Counted from the stretch's first letter, positions 53,481 to 63,746 are shown. The stretch is DNA of 64,000 bases from Phreatobacter aquaticus (GCF_005160265.1 NZ_CP039865.1:3186828-3250827); one strand, 5' to 3'. Made by a program: numbers and translations. The notes: generated by a model not told the origin, from the sequence alone.

Positions 53481-53580
53481 TCTTCGCATTCGCGACATCG
53501 ACAGTCGACGTTAGAAGGGCCGGGGCGCATCACGCAGCTCCGGCTTTTCGCACGCAAGATTTGAATGGGATGAGGCGGTG

Positions 53581-54840
53581 ATGCGGCGGGTGGTGGTGAC
53601 GGGGCTTGGGATGGTGACGCCGCTTGGCTGCGGCGTGGAAACCACCTGGTCGCGGCTGATCGAAGGCCGTAGCGGCGCGAGCAAGGTCGACAATTTCGAC
53701 GTTTCCGACATTGCCGCCAAGATCGCCTGCCAGATTCCCCGTGGCGACGGCACCGGCGGCACCTTCAATCCCGACGACTGGATGGAGCCGAAGGAGCAGC
53801 GCAAGGTCGACCAGTTCATCGTCTTCGCGATGGCGGCGGCCAAGCAGGCGCTCGACGATGCCAACTGGCATCCCACCTCCCGCGAGGACCAGGTCAATAC
53901 CGGCGTTCTCATCGGTTCCGGCATTGGCGGCCTCGATGGCATTGCCGAAGCGGCCCTCATTTTGCGCGAGAAGGGCCCGCGCCGCATCTCGCCCTTCTTC
54001 ATTCCCGGCCGGCTGATCAATCTCGCCGGCGGCTATGTCTCCATCGAGCATGGCCTGAAGGGCCCGAACCACGCGGTTGTCACCGCCTGTTCCACCGGCG
54101 CCCACGCCATTGGCGATGCCGCCCGTCTGGTCGCCTTTGGCGATGCCGACGTGATGGTGGCCGGCGGCACAGAATCGCCGGTCAGCCGCCTCTCGCTCGC
54201 GGGCTTTGCCGCCTGCCGCGCGCTCTCCACCGATTTCAACGAGGAGCCGACCCGCGCCTCCAGGCCCTATGATCGCGACCGCGACGGTTTCGTCATGGGC
54301 GAGGGTGCCGGTGTCGTGGTGCTCGAGGCCTACGAGCATGCCAAGGCTCGTGGCGCCAAGATCTATGCCGAAGTGATCGGCTATGGCCTGTCTGGCGACG
54401 CCCACCACATCACGGCACCCGCCGAGGATGGCGACGGCGCCTATCGCTGCATGCTGGCGGCTCTCAAGCGCGCGGGCATCTCGGCGTCCGACCTCGATTA
54501 CATCAACGCCCACGGCACCTCGACCATGGCCGACACGATCGAACTCGGCGCGGTCGAGCGCGCCATCGGCAATGCCGCCTCCAAGGTGTCGATGTCGTCG
54601 ACCAAGTCATCCATCGGCCACCTGCTCGGCGCAGCCGGTGCGGTCGAGGCAATCTTCTCGGTCCTGGCGATCCGCGATCAGATCGTGCCGCCGACCCTCA
54701 ATCTCGACAATCCAAGCGTCGAGACGGCCATCGATCTGGTACCTCATGCCGCGCGCAAGCGGTCGGTGGAGACGGTTCTGTCCAACTCGTTCGGCTTTGG
54801 CGGCACCAATGCATCCCTCATCTTCCGCGCCGCTGCTTGA
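53581..54840 (+). CDS. fabF: 3-oxoacyl-ACP synthase II
   Basis: A 419-residue condensing enzyme that elongates acyl-ACP. The catalytic triad is Cys in VVTACSTGAHAIG, His in INAHGTSTMA and His in SSIGHLLGAAG. The ATG at 53581 is chosen over the adjoining GTG at 53578 because GAGGCGGTG provides spacing for it. It lies 100 bases after acpP. FGFGGTNASLIF near the end is diagnostic. Confidence 0.96.
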   Translation: MRRVVVTGLGMVTPLGCGVETTWSRLIEGRSGASKVDNFDVSDIAAKIACQIPRGDGTGGTFNPDDWMEPKEQRKVDQFIVFAMAAAKQALDDANWHPTSREDQVNTGVLIGSGIGGLDGIAEAALILREKGPRRISPFFIPGRLINLAGGYVSIEHGLKGPNHAVVTACSTGAHAIGDAARLVAFGDADVMVAGGTESPVSRLSLAGFAACRALSTDFNEEPTRASRPYDRDRDGFVMGEGAGVVVLEAYEHAKARGAKIYAEVIGYGLSGDAHHITAPAEDGDGAYRCMLAALKRAGISASDLDYINAHGTSTMADTIELGAVERAIGNAASKVSMSSTKSSIGHLLGAAGAVEAIFSVLAIRDQIVPPTLNLDNPSVETAIDLVPHAARKRSVETVLSNSFGFGGTNASLIFRAAA

Positions 54841-54916
54841 GGGCTGACCGCCTTTCGCCACAATCGCTTCGCATCAGTGACCTGATGCGAACAGCAACGA
54901 GTCAGAGCCCCGACGC

Positions 54917-56089
54917 ATGAGCGATTATCCCGGTCAGAACCAGCCGCCGAACGGTTCGCGCCCGGCCATCAAGTCGCCGCGCGCAGCCCTTGAGCCGGAA
55001 GCAGCCCCGCCGGCGCCGCCTGCCTCCCGTCATGCCCGCAACCAGTGGGTTGTCATCGGCAACCTGATCCTGACGATTGCGCTTGTCGGCCTCGTCGGCT
55101 CGATGACGAGCTTCTTCTATGCCCGCCGCGCCTTCGTGTCGCCCGGACCGCTGCAGCAGGAACGCGCCGTGTTCATTCCGCGCGGCTCCAATGCCGAGCA
55201 GGTCGCCGAGATTCTCGAGCGCAACGGCGTCATTTCGTCGTCGCTGGTCTTCGTCGGTGCCGTCCAGCTCTACGGCGTGCGCGGTGACCTCAAATGGGGT
55301 GAATATCTGTTCCCGCGCCGGACCTCGACCGCCGAGGCCATGGCGATCGTGCTGGAAGGCAAGGCGATCGAATACCGGGTGACCATCCCCGAAGGCCTGA
55401 CCTCCGAGCAGATCCTCGGCCGCCTGCGTGACAATGATGTGCTGACCGGCGACGTCGCGCGCATCCCGCGCGAGGGCTCGCTGATGCCGGACACCTACAA
55501 GTTCACCCGTGGCACGACCCGCCAGCAGATCGTTGACCAAATGGCGGCGTTCCAGACCCGCGCGGTCCAGCAGATCTGGGACCGCCGCGCGAGCGACCTG
55601 CCGATCCGCTCGCCGGAGGAAATGGTCATCCTGGCCTCCATCGTCGAGAAGGAGACCGGCAAGGCCGACGAGCGGCCGCGCGTCGCCGGCGTCTTCGTCA
55701 ACCGCCTGAACCGTCGCATCCGTCTGCAGTCCGATCCGACCATCGTCTATGGCATTGTCGGCGGACGGGGCTCGCTCGGCCGCGCCATCAGCCAGGCCGA
55801 TATCCAGCGCCTGACCCCTTACAACACCTACCAGATCGACGGACTGCCGCCGACGCCGATCGCCAATCCGGGCCGTGCGGCCATGGAGGCGGTGGTCAAT
55901 CCGCTGCGCCACCGCGATGTCTATTTCGTCGCCGACGGCACCGGCGGCCACGCCTTCGCCGAGACGCTGGAACAGCACAACCGCAACGTCGCCAACTGGC
56001 GCCGCATCGAACGCGAGCGCGCCAATCCCGAGACGGTCCCGCCGGCGACCCCGCCGGCACCGGTCGCGCCCGGAGCGCCCCAGCGCTGA
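54917..56089 (+). CDS. mltG: Endolytic murein transglycosylase MltG
   Basis: A 390-residue inner-membrane enzyme that cleaves nascent peptidoglycan strands. A 40-residue Pro-rich cytoplasmic start precedes one membrane segment (WVVIGNLILTIALVGLVGSM), a LysM-like region follows and then the YceG domain with catalytic Glu in ASIVEKETG, and QSDPTIVYG, TPYNTYQIDGLPPTPI and VADGTGGHAF. The C-terminus is Pro/Ala-rich. It follows fabF by 76 bases, the usual order in Hyphomicrobiales. Confidence 0.94.
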   Translation: MSDYPGQNQPPNGSRPAIKSPRAALEPEAAPPAPPASRHARNQWVVIGNLILTIALVGLVGSMTSFFYARRAFVSPGPLQQERAVFIPRGSNAEQVAEILERNGVISSSLVFVGAVQLYGVRGDLKWGEYLFPRRTSTAEAMAIVLEGKAIEYRVTIPEGLTSEQILGRLRDNDVLTGDVARIPREGSLMPDTYKFTRGTTRQQIVDQMAAFQTRAVQQIWDRRASDLPIRSPEEMVILASIVEKETGKADERPRVAGVFVNRLNRRIRLQSDPTIVYGIVGGRGSLGRAISQADIQRLTPYNTYQIDGLPPTPIANPGRAAMEAVVNPLRHRDVYFVADGTGGHAFAETLEQHNRNVANWRRIERERANPETVPPATPPAPVAPGAPQR

Positions 56090-56098
56090 GGGCGACCG

Positions 56099-57427
56099 CT
56101 ACCGGTCGTCCAGGATCGCCAGCGCAACCAGCATCAGCATGGCGGCCGGAACGGTCTTGACCATGCTGCCGACCGGATCGAGCCAGAGCTGCGGCGCAAT
56201 CATCACCGAGCCGGCGAGATAGCCGACCGTCAGGCCGATGCCGGCGATCAGTCCGGCCCGGCTCCAGCGCCGCCAGGCGATCGCGCCGCCAATCGCAATA
56301 TCGGCAAGACTGGTCGCCACAGTCAGCATGTCGGCCGCCGGCTTCGGCATGCCCTGGGCCATGAGGATGGCGCTTGCCGCATCGAAGCTGACGGTCAGGG
56401 CCACCAGCCCTGAGACCAGCCAGAACAGCGCGAGCGATCCGAAGATCAGCGCCTTGGCGAGATAGAGCCGGCCGAACCATCCCTCCTGCACGGTGGCAGG
56501 CACGCGCCTGAGAGCCTCGTCGAGCGACAGCGGCTCAATGCCGGTCTCGGCACTCCAGACGGAGGGATCGCCGGCTACGCCGCGGCGAAGCTCTGCCAGC
56601 GCCGTGCTGCGCACGGGCGGTGCCCAGCCGAGACGGGCTGCGGCATCGCCGAATCTTGCGCCAATCCCGAGCAGGAAAGCCGGCAGTGTGAGCCGGGGAG
56701 CAGGCCCGCCAAACCTTGCCCGGAACGCCGCGACAACGCCGCCGACATTCGTGGGATTGCGCTCCATCACGTCGTAGCTGGCCCGCCAATGACGTTCACC
56801 CGTCTGCCAGCGGCGCGCTACGATGCTCACCGTGCGGCCGATATCGCTGATGGCGGTCGCCGCGAAGGTCCGGCTCGCCTCGGAGGCGGGCAGGTCCAGC
56901 GGCAGGGCCGCAAGCGCCCGGATCAAGGCGCTGCCGCCATAGGCCGCCGGAGCGATCACGAAGCCCGGGCGCAGCACGACGAAGGGCAGGCCGCTTTCGG
57001 CGATCACGCGCTCGGCCTCCCGCTTGGTCCGGCTGAAGGCCGTTGCGTCGTCGTCGGGATCGCCGGGCACGGAGAGGTGCAGGAGCAAGGGCGCCCGGCC
57101 GGACAGGGCCATCGCTTCGGTCAGCCGCCGGACGAAGTCCACATGGACAGCTTCGGTCTTGCCGCGGGGGCCGTCCTGCAGCACGCCGATGCAGTTCACG
57201 ACCATGTCGATGTGCCGCTCCCGGATGATGCGGGCGAGGCCGGAGGCATCGAGCGCCATGATCGGCGCCTCGATGGCCGTCGCACCAAACCGATGGGTCT
57301 GAGCCTGCGTCAGCCGGCGCGCCATCGCCACGACGGGATATCCTTCCAGCATCAGATGCTCGGCCAGCGCCTGGCCGATCAGGCCGGACGCGCCAAGGAT
57401 GGCGATCGTGGGCAGAGCGTCAGGCAT
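56099..57427 (-). CDS. NAD(P)-binding SDR fused to a DoxX-like membrane domain
   Basis: A 442-residue two-part protein. Residues 5-290 are an atypical SDR: IAILGASGLIGQALAEHL binds the dinucleotide, and VVNCIGVLQDGPRG and VLRPGFVIAP follow the NDUFA9-like pattern. Residues 310-440 hold four membrane segments of DoxX-like type (GRLYLAKALIFGSLALFWL, GMPKPAADMLTVATSLADIA). Such fusions are known in proteobacteria but not characterised; membrane redox chemistry is a guess. It forms a pair with the DUF2269 gene, 21 bases apart. Confidence 0.82.
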   Translation of the reverse strand: MPDALPTIAILGASGLIGQALAEHLMLEGYPVVAMARRLTQAQTHRFGATAIEAPIMALDASGLARIIRERHIDMVVNCIGVLQDGPRGKTEAVHVDFVRRLTEAMALSGRAPLLLHLSVPGDPDDDATAFSRTKREAERVIAESGLPFVVLRPGFVIAPAAYGGSALIRALAALPLDLPASEASRTFAATAISDIGRTVSIVARRWQTGERHWRASYDVMERNPTNVGGVVAAFRARFGGPAPRLTLPAFLLGIGARFGDAAARLGWAPPVRSTALAELRRGVAGDPSVWSAETGIEPLSLDEALRRVPATVQEGWFGRLYLAKALIFGSLALFWLVSGLVALTVSFDAASAILMAQGMPKPAADMLTVATSLADIAIGGAIAWRRWSRAGLIAGIGLTVGYLAGSVMIAPQLWLDPVGSMVKTVPAAMLMLVALAILDDR

Positions 57428-57448
57428 GGCGGGTCACCTCCTTGGCCG

Positions 57449-57916
57449 TCACCAGGTCGGCTTGGCGATCATCAGCCAGATGATCAGCATCACCGAACCG
57501 AAGCCGGGCAGCCCGAGCACCAGCCACCAGCGGAAGAGGCGGTGATAATCGGCCGGCAGATCCGCGCCCGAAGCGGCGGAAGCCCGGGCCAGATCGCGCA
57601 GACGCATCTGGATCCAGACCACCGGCAGCCAGGCGAGGCCGGCAACGCCATAGAGCAACAGCGACCCCGCAATCCAGGCCTCGCTGAGCGGCAGACCCAG
57701 TTCCCGCACGAGCAGATAGCCGGTCACCGGCTGCGCGATCACGGCGCTTGCGGTGAACACCATGTCGGCCAGAACGACGACGGAGGCGGTGCGCGCGACG
57801 AAGGCGGCATCGCGGCTCCGATGGGCCATCAGCATGAAGAAGGCGATCCCGGTGCCGGTGCCAAGCAGGACCATCGCACCGACGACGTGCAGGTATTTGA
57901 GAACGAAATAGGTCAT
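57449..57916 (-). CDS. DUF2269 family membrane protein
   Basis: A 155-residue protein with four membrane segments beginning YFVLKYLHVVGAMVLLGTGTG, whose conserved His in LKYLHV is typical of DUF2269, and a conserved QPVTGYLL block. The family is uncharacterised. It lies 21 bases upstream of the SDR-DoxX fusion gene and should be co-transcribed with it. The pair sits on the minus strand between mltG and the yicC-gmk pair. Confidence 0.83.
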   Translation of the reverse strand: MTYFVLKYLHVVGAMVLLGTGTGIAFFMLMAHRSRDAAFVARTASVVVLADMVFTASAVIAQPVTGYLLVRELGLPLSEAWIAGSLLLYGVAGLAWLPVVWIQMRLRDLARASAASGADLPADYHRLFRWWLVLGLPGFGSVMLIIWLMIAKPTW

Positions 57917-58062
57917 CGGCCGGGATCAGCGGGAGAATGGCCGCCCTTCGTCTCATCTTGGCCTCGCGCCGTAAAGCCCGCTCGGCCGATGTGCCTGGCC
58001 GCTTGACCTTCTGCGCTGGCCGCCCTAACGCCGTCGCTCAAGATCGAACTTCAGGGGAATCC

Positions 58063-58950
58063 ATGGCTCTCTCCAGCATGACGGGCTTTGCGCGGTCCGA
58101 GGGCGTCGTCGGGTCGACGGTCTGGGCCTGGGAGCTCAAGTCGGTCAATTCCAAGGGGCTGGACATCAAGCTGCGTCTTGGGCCGGGCATGGACGCGGCA
58201 GAGGCCGCCATCCGCCAGAAGATTGGCCAGGCGGTCGCCCGCGGTTCGATCTTTGCCAGCGCCAGTGTCAAGCGCGAGGGCGCGACCTCCGAGGTCCGGA
58301 TCAACGATGCCGTGCTCGCCCAGGTCATCGAGGCCGCCCGCATCATTGCCGAGCGGGTCGATGCCCGCGCGCCGGGTGTCGACGGCTTGCTCAATATCCG
58401 GGGCGTCATCGACATCGTCGAGCCGGAAGAAACCGAAGAAGAGCGCGCGGCCTTCCATACGGCCATTCTCGATGGTCTCGACCTCGCGCTGGAAGGTCTG
58501 GTCGCCATGCGGCAGGCCGAGGGCAGCGCGCTCGCCCGCATTCTGATCGAACGGCTCGACGAGATCGCAGCCCTGAAGCACCAGGCTGAGACCAATCCCG
58601 GCCGCAAGCCCGAGGCGATCAAGGCCAAGCTCCTCGAAAGCCTCTCCGCCCTCATGGAGACCGGCAAGGGCTTCGACCCCGATCGCCTGCATCAGGAGGC
58701 GCTGCTGATGGCCTCCAAGGCCGATATCCGCGAGGAACTCGACCGTCTCGACGCCCATGTGGCGGCGGCCCGCAAGCTGATCGCCCAGGGCGGTCCGGTT
58801 GGCCGCAAGCTCGATTTCCTGGCACAGGAATTCAACCGCGAGACCAACACGCTCTGTTCCAAGGCGAACGACGTGTCGCTGACCGCGGTTGGTCTGGAGC
58901 TCAAGGCGGTGGTCGAGCAGTTCCGCGAACAGGTCCAGAATCTGGAGTAG
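58063..58950 (+). CDS. yicC: YicC/YloC family endoribonuclease
   Basis: A 295-residue protein of the YicC family, reported in other bacteria to cleave small RNAs. MALSSMTGFARSEG and LKSVNSKGLDIKLRL form the N-terminal signature; VGRKLDFLAQEFNRETNT and LCSKANDVSLTAVGLELK (given in parts) form the C-terminal one. AGGGGAA precedes the ATG at 58063; the longer frame is rejected. It ends four bases before gmk, a conserved pair. Confidence 0.93.
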   Translation: MALSSMTGFARSEGVVGSTVWAWELKSVNSKGLDIKLRLGPGMDAAEAAIRQKIGQAVARGSIFASASVKREGATSEVRINDAVLAQVIEAARIIAERVDARAPGVDGLLNIRGVIDIVEPEETEEERAAFHTAILDGLDLALEGLVAMRQAEGSALARILIERLDEIAALKHQAETNPGRKPEAIKAKLLESLSALMETGKGFDPDRLHQEALLMASKADIREELDRLDAHVAAARKLIAQGGPVGRKLDFLAQEFNRETNTLCSKANDVSLTAVGLELKAVVEQFREQVQNLE

Positions 58951-58954
58951 GGCC

Positions 58955-59638
58955 ATGGCCGATCCCGTCACGGCCCGTCGCGGCCTCATGCTGGTGCTCA
59001 CCTCGCCCTCGGGCGCCGGCAAGTCGACGCTGACGCGCCAGCTCCTGCAGACCGAGACCGAGATCGCCCTGTCGGTCTCCGTCACCACCCGTCCGAAGCG
59101 GGCGGACGAGATCGACAAGGTCCATTATTTCTTCATCTCGCCCGAGCGCTTCATCCAGATGCGCGATGCCGGCGAATTGCTGGAATGGGCCGAGGTTCAT
59201 GGCAATTTCTACGGGACGCCGAAGGCCGCCGTGGAACAGGCCCTGTCGGCCGGCAACGACGTGCTGTTTGACATCGATGTCGCCGGCGTCCGCCAGCTCT
59301 CCGCCATGGTGCGCGAGGACATGGCGACGATCTTCCTTCTGCCGCCGAGCGTTGCCGAGCAGATCTCCCGGCTGAAGCGCCGCGCCAGCGACGAGGACCA
59401 GCAGATCCTCAAACGGCTGAAAACGGCGCGCACCGAGATCGAGGCCTGGAGCGACTTCGACTATATCCTGGTCAATGACGACCTCGACCGCGCCTTCATG
59501 GAGCTGCGCGCCATCCTTCATGCCGAGCGGCTGAAGCAGCGCCGCCGCCCCAAGCTCGATGCCTTGATCACAGAACTCGGCCGCGACCTCGACCGGGTGC
59601 TGGAGAACGGGGATCTGGGGCTGCTGGCGCGCAAGTGA
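58955..59638 (+). CDS. gmk: Guanylate kinase
   Basis: A 227-residue enzyme that phosphorylates GMP to GDP. The P-loop is TSPSGAGKSTLTRQL, the GMP-binding blocks are SVTTRPKRADEIDKVHY and FLEWAEV-like LLEWAEVHGNFYGTP, and the lid region includes RRASDEDQQILKRL. It starts four bases after yicC with GGAG in the yicC end as its ribosome site, so the two are coupled. Together with guaB and guaA it completes IMP to GDP in this window. Confidence 0.96.
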   Translation: MADPVTARRGLMLVLTSPSGAGKSTLTRQLLQTETEIALSVSVTTRPKRADEIDKVHYFFISPERFIQMRDAGELLEWAEVHGNFYGTPKAAVEQALSAGNDVLFDIDVAGVRQLSAMVREDMATIFLLPPSVAEQISRLKRRASDEDQQILKRLKTARTEIEAWSDFDYILVNDDLDRAFMELRAILHAERLKQRRRPKLDALITELGRDLDRVLENGDLGLLARK

Positions 59639-59643
59639 GGGGG

Positions 59644-60849
59644 CTACATCGCCTCGTCATTGCGGAGACGCCGCCGCCTGTCGAGCACCGCCAGGAAGGC
59701 CAGCGCGACCAGGCTGAAGGCCAGGGCGCAGATCAGAACGGCGGAGGATCCGCCATGGGTCAGCAAGGCCGACAGCAGCGGTGGCGCCGCCGCGTAGATC
59801 AGGTTCAGCGGCAGGGCGATCCGCGCCATGGCCAGCGCATAGGATGACGTGTCGAAAAACACGAGGGGCATCGTGGCGCGGGCAACCGCAAAGGCCCCGC
59901 TGCCGAGGCCGAACAGCAGCGCGAACAGGCCGATGGACCAATATGCGCCCCCACCGGCAAGCAGGAGCACGATCCCGAGCGGCATGACGATCGCGGCGAT
60001 CACGCCGGTTGTCAGCCCGTCCCAGCGGCCACCGCCTGCGATGTCCAGCAATCGGCCGCCCACTTTCAGCATGCCGATGACAGACCCAAAGGCGACCGCC
60101 TCCGCAGCGCCAATCCCCATTGCACGCAGGGTCTCGATGATCACCGCTTCGAATCCGACGGTGACGAAACCATTGCAGATGATCGCGGCGACGATGAAGC
60201 CGAAGGCCCCGCCTGGCGCCCTTGCCTGATGATCTGCCTGCGCGCGCGCGCTGGCGTCGGTGCCAGCCGCAGCTTGTGGCAGACCGAATTGCAGCAAGGG
60301 CACCGCGACAATCACCAGGCTCATTGCATAGATCGCAACCGTCGCGCGCCAACCGATCTGGGCCGACAGAAAGGCGGTCAGCGGCCAGAAGATGCTGGAG
60401 GCCAGGCCCGTGACCAGCATGAGCGAGCCGATCATGCTCTTGGCGCGCTTGCCGGCCACCGCGTTGAGATAGACATAGGCCGAGGTTGTCAGCGATGCCG
60501 CGCTGAACAGGCCAAGGAACAGCCAGCCAGCAAAGAAGCCGAAAGGCCCTGTGGCCAGGGCGAGGACCGTCAGCCCGCCGGCGCCTGTCGCGAAGCCGGC
60601 CATCATCACACTGCGGGCGCCGGCACGGATCAGCGCCTGGCCGAGCATCGGTGCCGCGAGCGCGGTGACGACATACATGACGGAGGTTCCCAGGAATATG
60701 CTGGGCAAGGCCATGGAGAGATCGCCGGCAAGGTCGCGACCGATCACCGGCAGCAGGCTCAACACGCCCCAACCCAGCGTCTGGGTCACGGCGAGCACGA
60801 AGAGGATCCTTGGAAGGCTAGGAGCGGGTGTGTCGGTGGGGGCGAACAT
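59644..60849 (-). CDS. MFS family transporter
   Basis: A 401-residue transporter with about twelve membrane segments and a central cytoplasmic loop (ASARAQADHQARAPGGA). The N-terminal GWGVLSLLPVIGRDL and a GAGARS-type loop (LIRAGARSVMMAGFATG) fit the major facilitator superfamily. The substrate is unknown; there is no adjacent regulator. It converges on gmk with five bases between stops and lies between gmk and rsmA, where it looks inserted relative to the usual order. Confidence 0.85.
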   Translation of the reverse strand: MFAPTDTPAPSLPRILFVLAVTQTLGWGVLSLLPVIGRDLAGDLSMALPSIFLGTSVMYVVTALAAPMLGQALIRAGARSVMMAGFATGAGGLTVLALATGPFGFFAGWLFLGLFSAASLTTSAYVYLNAVAGKRAKSMIGSLMLVTGLASSIFWPLTAFLSAQIGWRATVAIYAMSLVIVAVPLLQFGLPQAAAGTDASARAQADHQARAPGGAFGFIVAAIICNGFVTVGFEAVIIETLRAMGIGAAEAVAFGSVIGMLKVGGRLLDIAGGGRWDGLTTGVIAAIVMPLGIVLLLAGGGAYWSIGLFALLFGLGSGAFAVARATMPLVFFDTSSYALAMARIALPLNLIYAAAPPLLSALLTHGGSSAVLICALAFSLVALAFLAVLDRRRRLRNDEAM

Positions 60850-60944
60850 GACCGCAATCTAGCGAGGTCCGTCTCGCCGCATGTGACAGTGCCGTGACTT
60901 TGAACCCATGCCTCTGCAAGGCTGCGGCTGTCCGGGCGGGTAGC

Positions 60945-61799
60945 TTATTCTTGGCCGGTTGTCCGGTCGGCAAGCCGCGCCAGCATCGCGAACTCGGCGA
61001 TCGTCAGGTTCTCGGCCCGCTCCGTCGGATCGAGCCCCGCCGCCTCGATCAGCGGCAGGGGATCGCGCACGAAGCCCTTCAGGCTCTGGCGGATCATCTT
61101 GCGGCGCTGCCCGAACGCGGCAGCGGTCAGCCGCTCCATGGTCTTCACCTTGGCGGGCAGGGGATCGGCACGCGGCACGAGGTGAACCACCGACGATGTG
61201 ACCTTCGGCGGCGGCACGAAGGCCGAGGGGCCGACATCGAAGGCGATCTTCGCCTCCGTCCGCCAGCCGCAGAGCACGCCGAGCCTGCCATAGGGATCGG
61301 AGCCGGGGGGCGCCACGATCCGCTGCGCCACCTCCTTCTGGAACATCAGCGTCAGCGACTGGAACCAGGGCGGCCATGCCTCTGTTGTCAGCCAGCCGGT
61401 GAGCAGGGGTGTCGCGACATTGTAGGGCAGGTTGGCGACGATCCGGGCCGGCCCCTGGCCAAGCATGGCGGCGGCATCGACCTCCAGTGCATCGCCTTCG
61501 ATCACTTCGAGACGGCCGGGATAATGCGCCGCGATTTCGGCCAGTGCCGGCAGGCAGCGCGGGTCGCGCTCGATGGCGACGACGCGGGCCGCACCATTGG
61601 CCAGCAGCGCCCGCGTCAATCCGCCGGGGCCAGGACCCACCTCCAGAACGGTGACGCCCTCCAGCGGCCCGGAGGCCCGCGCGATGCGGCTTGTCAGGTT
61701 GAGGTCGAGCAGGAAGTTCTGACCGAGCTGCTTCTTCGCCATCAGCCCATGGCGGGCGATCACCTCGCGCAGCGGCGGCAGGTCGTCGATCGCGCTCAT
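60945..61799 (-). CDS. rsmA: 16S rRNA dimethyladenosine transferase RsmA (KsgA)
   Basis: A 284-residue SAM-dependent enzyme that dimethylates A1518 and A1519 of 16S r[14 protein letters not shown] begins the fold, [15 protein letters not shown] binds SAM, and [11 protein letters not shown] is the catalytic motif. [15 protein letters not shown] is family specific. Its ATG overlaps the pdxA stop as ATGA, so translation is coupled. Confidence 0.96.
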   Translation of the reverse strand: MSAIDDLPPLREVIARHGLMAKKQLGQNFLLDLNLTSRIARASGPLEGVTVLEVGPGPGGLTRALLANGAARVVAIERDPRCLPALAEIAAHYPGRLEVIEGDALEVDAAAMLGQGPARIVANLPYNVATPLLTGWLTTEAWPPWFQSLTLMFQKEVAQRIVAPPGSDPYGRLGVLCGWRTEAKIAFDVGPSAFVPPPKVTSSVVHLVPRADPLPAKVKTMERLTAAAFGQRRKMIRQSLKGFVRDPLPLIEAAGLDPTERAENLTIAEFAMLARLADRTTGQE

Positions 61800-62797
61800 G
61801 GCCCCGGCGCCGTCAGCCGCCCGGCCAGCGCGATCGCCTCGATCAGGCTCGACGGTCGCGCGCGACCGGTCCCGGCCAGCGAGAAGGCCGTGCCGTGGTC
61901 CGGCGAGGTGCGCACGAAGGGCAGGCCAAGCGTGACATTGACGCCGGTGTCGAAGGCGAGCGTCTTCACCGGCACCAGCACCTGGTCGTGATACATGCCG
62001 AGCGCCACGTCATAGGTTGCGCGGGCTGCCGGATGGAACAGCGTGTCGGCAGGATACGGGCCGGTGGCGTCGATGCCCAGCGCCTTCAGCTCGGCGATGG
62101 CCGGGCGGATGACATCGTCCTCCTCGTGACCGAGCAGCCCGTCCTCGCCGGCATGCGGATTGAGCCCGCAAATCGCCAGCCGCGGCCGGGCCATGCCGAA
62201 CCGCGTCCGCATGTCGTGATCGACGATGGCCGCGGTGTCGACGATCAGCGCTTTTGTCAGGCGCTGCGGCACCTCCGCGAGCGGCATGTGGATGGTCACC
62301 GGCACCACGGCGAGATCACGGCTCCAGATCAGCATGACCGGCCGCGACGGGCCCTGGCGGAAGGTGCGGGCGAGTTCGCCGAGATATTCCGTATGGCCGG
62401 GATGGGCAAAGCCCGCGGCGGCCAGCACCGACTTGGCGATGGGGTTGGTGACGATCGCCCGCGCGCGGCCCATGCGCACGTCCTCGACGCCCGAACGGAT
62501 GGATTCGATGACGAGGCCGCCGGTCGCCGGATCAGGCACGCCGGGCCTGTCGGCGGCGCTGCCCGACACTGCGACGACGGGAAGGCCATAGGGGAAGGTC
62601 TCGAAGGCCTCGTGAACCTCCACCGGCACCACGGGCACACCGATGCCGAGCCGCGCGGCGCGGGCCTCCATCAGGTCTGGATCGCCGATCAGATAGAAGG
62701 GCGGCAGATTGTTGGCGGCGCGGTCGCGCCAGGCCATCAGCGCGATATCCGGCCCAATTCCGGCCGGTTCGCCCATCGTCACGGCAAGTGGCAGCAT
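61796..62797 (-). CDS. pdxA: 4-hydroxythreonine-4-phosphate dehydrogenase PdxA
   Basis: A 333-residue enzyme of vitamin B6 synthesis. The N-terminus [16 protein letters not shown] is diagnostic. Metal ligand histidines are seen in [28 protein letters not shown] and [22 protein letters not shown] completes the family set. It starts one base after the surA stop and overlaps rsmA, giving the operon lptD-surA-pdxA-rsmA. Confidence 0.96.
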   Translation of the reverse strand: MLPLAVTMGEPAGIGPDIALMAWRDRAANNLPPFYLIGDPDLMEARAARLGIGVPVVPVEVHEAFETFPYGLPVVAVSGSAADRPGVPDPATGGLVIESIRSGVEDVRMGRARAIVTNPIAKSVLAAAGFAHPGHTEYLGELARTFRQGPSRPVMLIWSRDLAVVPVTIHMPLAEVPQRLTKALIVDTAAIVDHDMRTRFGMARPRLAICGLNPHAGEDGLLGHEEDDVIRPAIAELKALGIDATGPYPADTLFHPAARATYDVALGMYHDQVLVPVKTLAFDTGVNVTLGLPFVRTSPDHGTAFSLAGTGRARPSSLIEAIALAGRLTAPGP

Positions 62798-62798
62798 G

Positions 62799-63746
62799 TC
62801 AGTTGAGCGGCCGGTGGCCGTTCTTGTACTCGATCACCGCGGTTCGGCGGATGCGGGCGAGATAATCGTTCGAGATGCGCCGCATCTCGGCCGTGGTGAT
62901 CTCTTCGCGTACCTGGTTGCGGGTGGCGGTGTCGTCGGAGCTTGCTGGCTGCTTGGAGCACACCGCCACCATCTCGATGCCCTGCGGCGTGCGGGAGGGC
63001 GGCGTCAGTTTGCCGATCGCGGTCTGATCCAGAATGGTGCGGAAGGCCGGGCTGAGATCGGTCGAGGTGCGGCGGATCGGGTCGCGCACGGCCGCGTCCG
63101 ACATGGTGCGGACCTGGTCGATATCGGCGACGCAATTGCTGAACCGCCCGCGCAGCGCATTGGCTTCACCCATGCGGCGGGCGACGACGGCGGGCGCCGC
63201 GGTCTGCGGCACCAGCAGGATCACCTGGCGCAGGTTATATTCCATCAGCTGGGCATTGCCGGTTGAACGGCGCGAGATGGCATTGGCGAGCTGGGTGTCG
63301 GTCACGAAGATGGTGCGGCCGAAACGGGCGCCCACAATGTTCGACCAGGAGAGATCGGCGCGGATCTTGCCGCGATAGACGCGCGGCTCGATGCCCTGCG
63401 AGCGCAGAACCTGGTCGAAGGCGCGCACATCGATGCCCGAGCGGCTGGCGACCTGGGCATAGGCGGCATTGACCTGGGCCTCATTGGCCTCGACGCGGAA
63501 GCGCCGGGCCTCGGCGAACTTGACGCGGTCGTTGATCAGGTCGTCGAGCGCCTGGGCCGCGGTGAAGGGCCGGCCTTCGCGCAATTGCAGCAGCCGCTGG
63601 CGCTGCGGGATATCGAAGGACGTGATCGGCACGCCATTGACGACGACGGCGACACTGCCCTCCTGCGCCCGGACGGGGGCGGCGGCAGTCATCACCATCA
63701 ACCCCAGCGCGGCAGCGACGGTCATGAGGGGACGCGAAAGGTCCAT
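62799..63746 (-). CDS. surA: SurA-type periplasmic chaperone
   Basis: A 315-residue exported protein. A signal peptide ends APVRAQ, and the SurA N-domain follows with VVVNGVPITSFDIPQR and LDDLINDRVKFAEARRF. The parvulin-like part is short and lacks a clear full isomerase domain. It should escort outer-membrane proteins. The start at 63746 follows AGGAAC; the open frame upstream is discarded. It lies between lptD and pdxA, the conserved order. Confidence 0.88.
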   Translation of the reverse strand: MDLSRPLMTVAAALGLMVMTAAAPVRAQEGSVAVVVNGVPITSFDIPQRQRLLQLREGRPFTAAQALDDLINDRVKFAEARRFRVEANEAQVNAAYAQVASRSGIDVRAFDQVLRSQGIEPRVYRGKIRADLSWSNIVGARFGRTIFVTDTQLANAISRRSTGNAQLMEYNLRQVILLVPQTAAPAVVARRMGEANALRGRFSNCVADIDQVRTMSDAAVRDPIRRTSTDLSPAFRTILDQTAIGKLTPPSRTPQGIEMVAVCSKQPASSDDTATRNQVREEITTAEMRRISNDYLARIRRTAVIEYKNGHRPLN

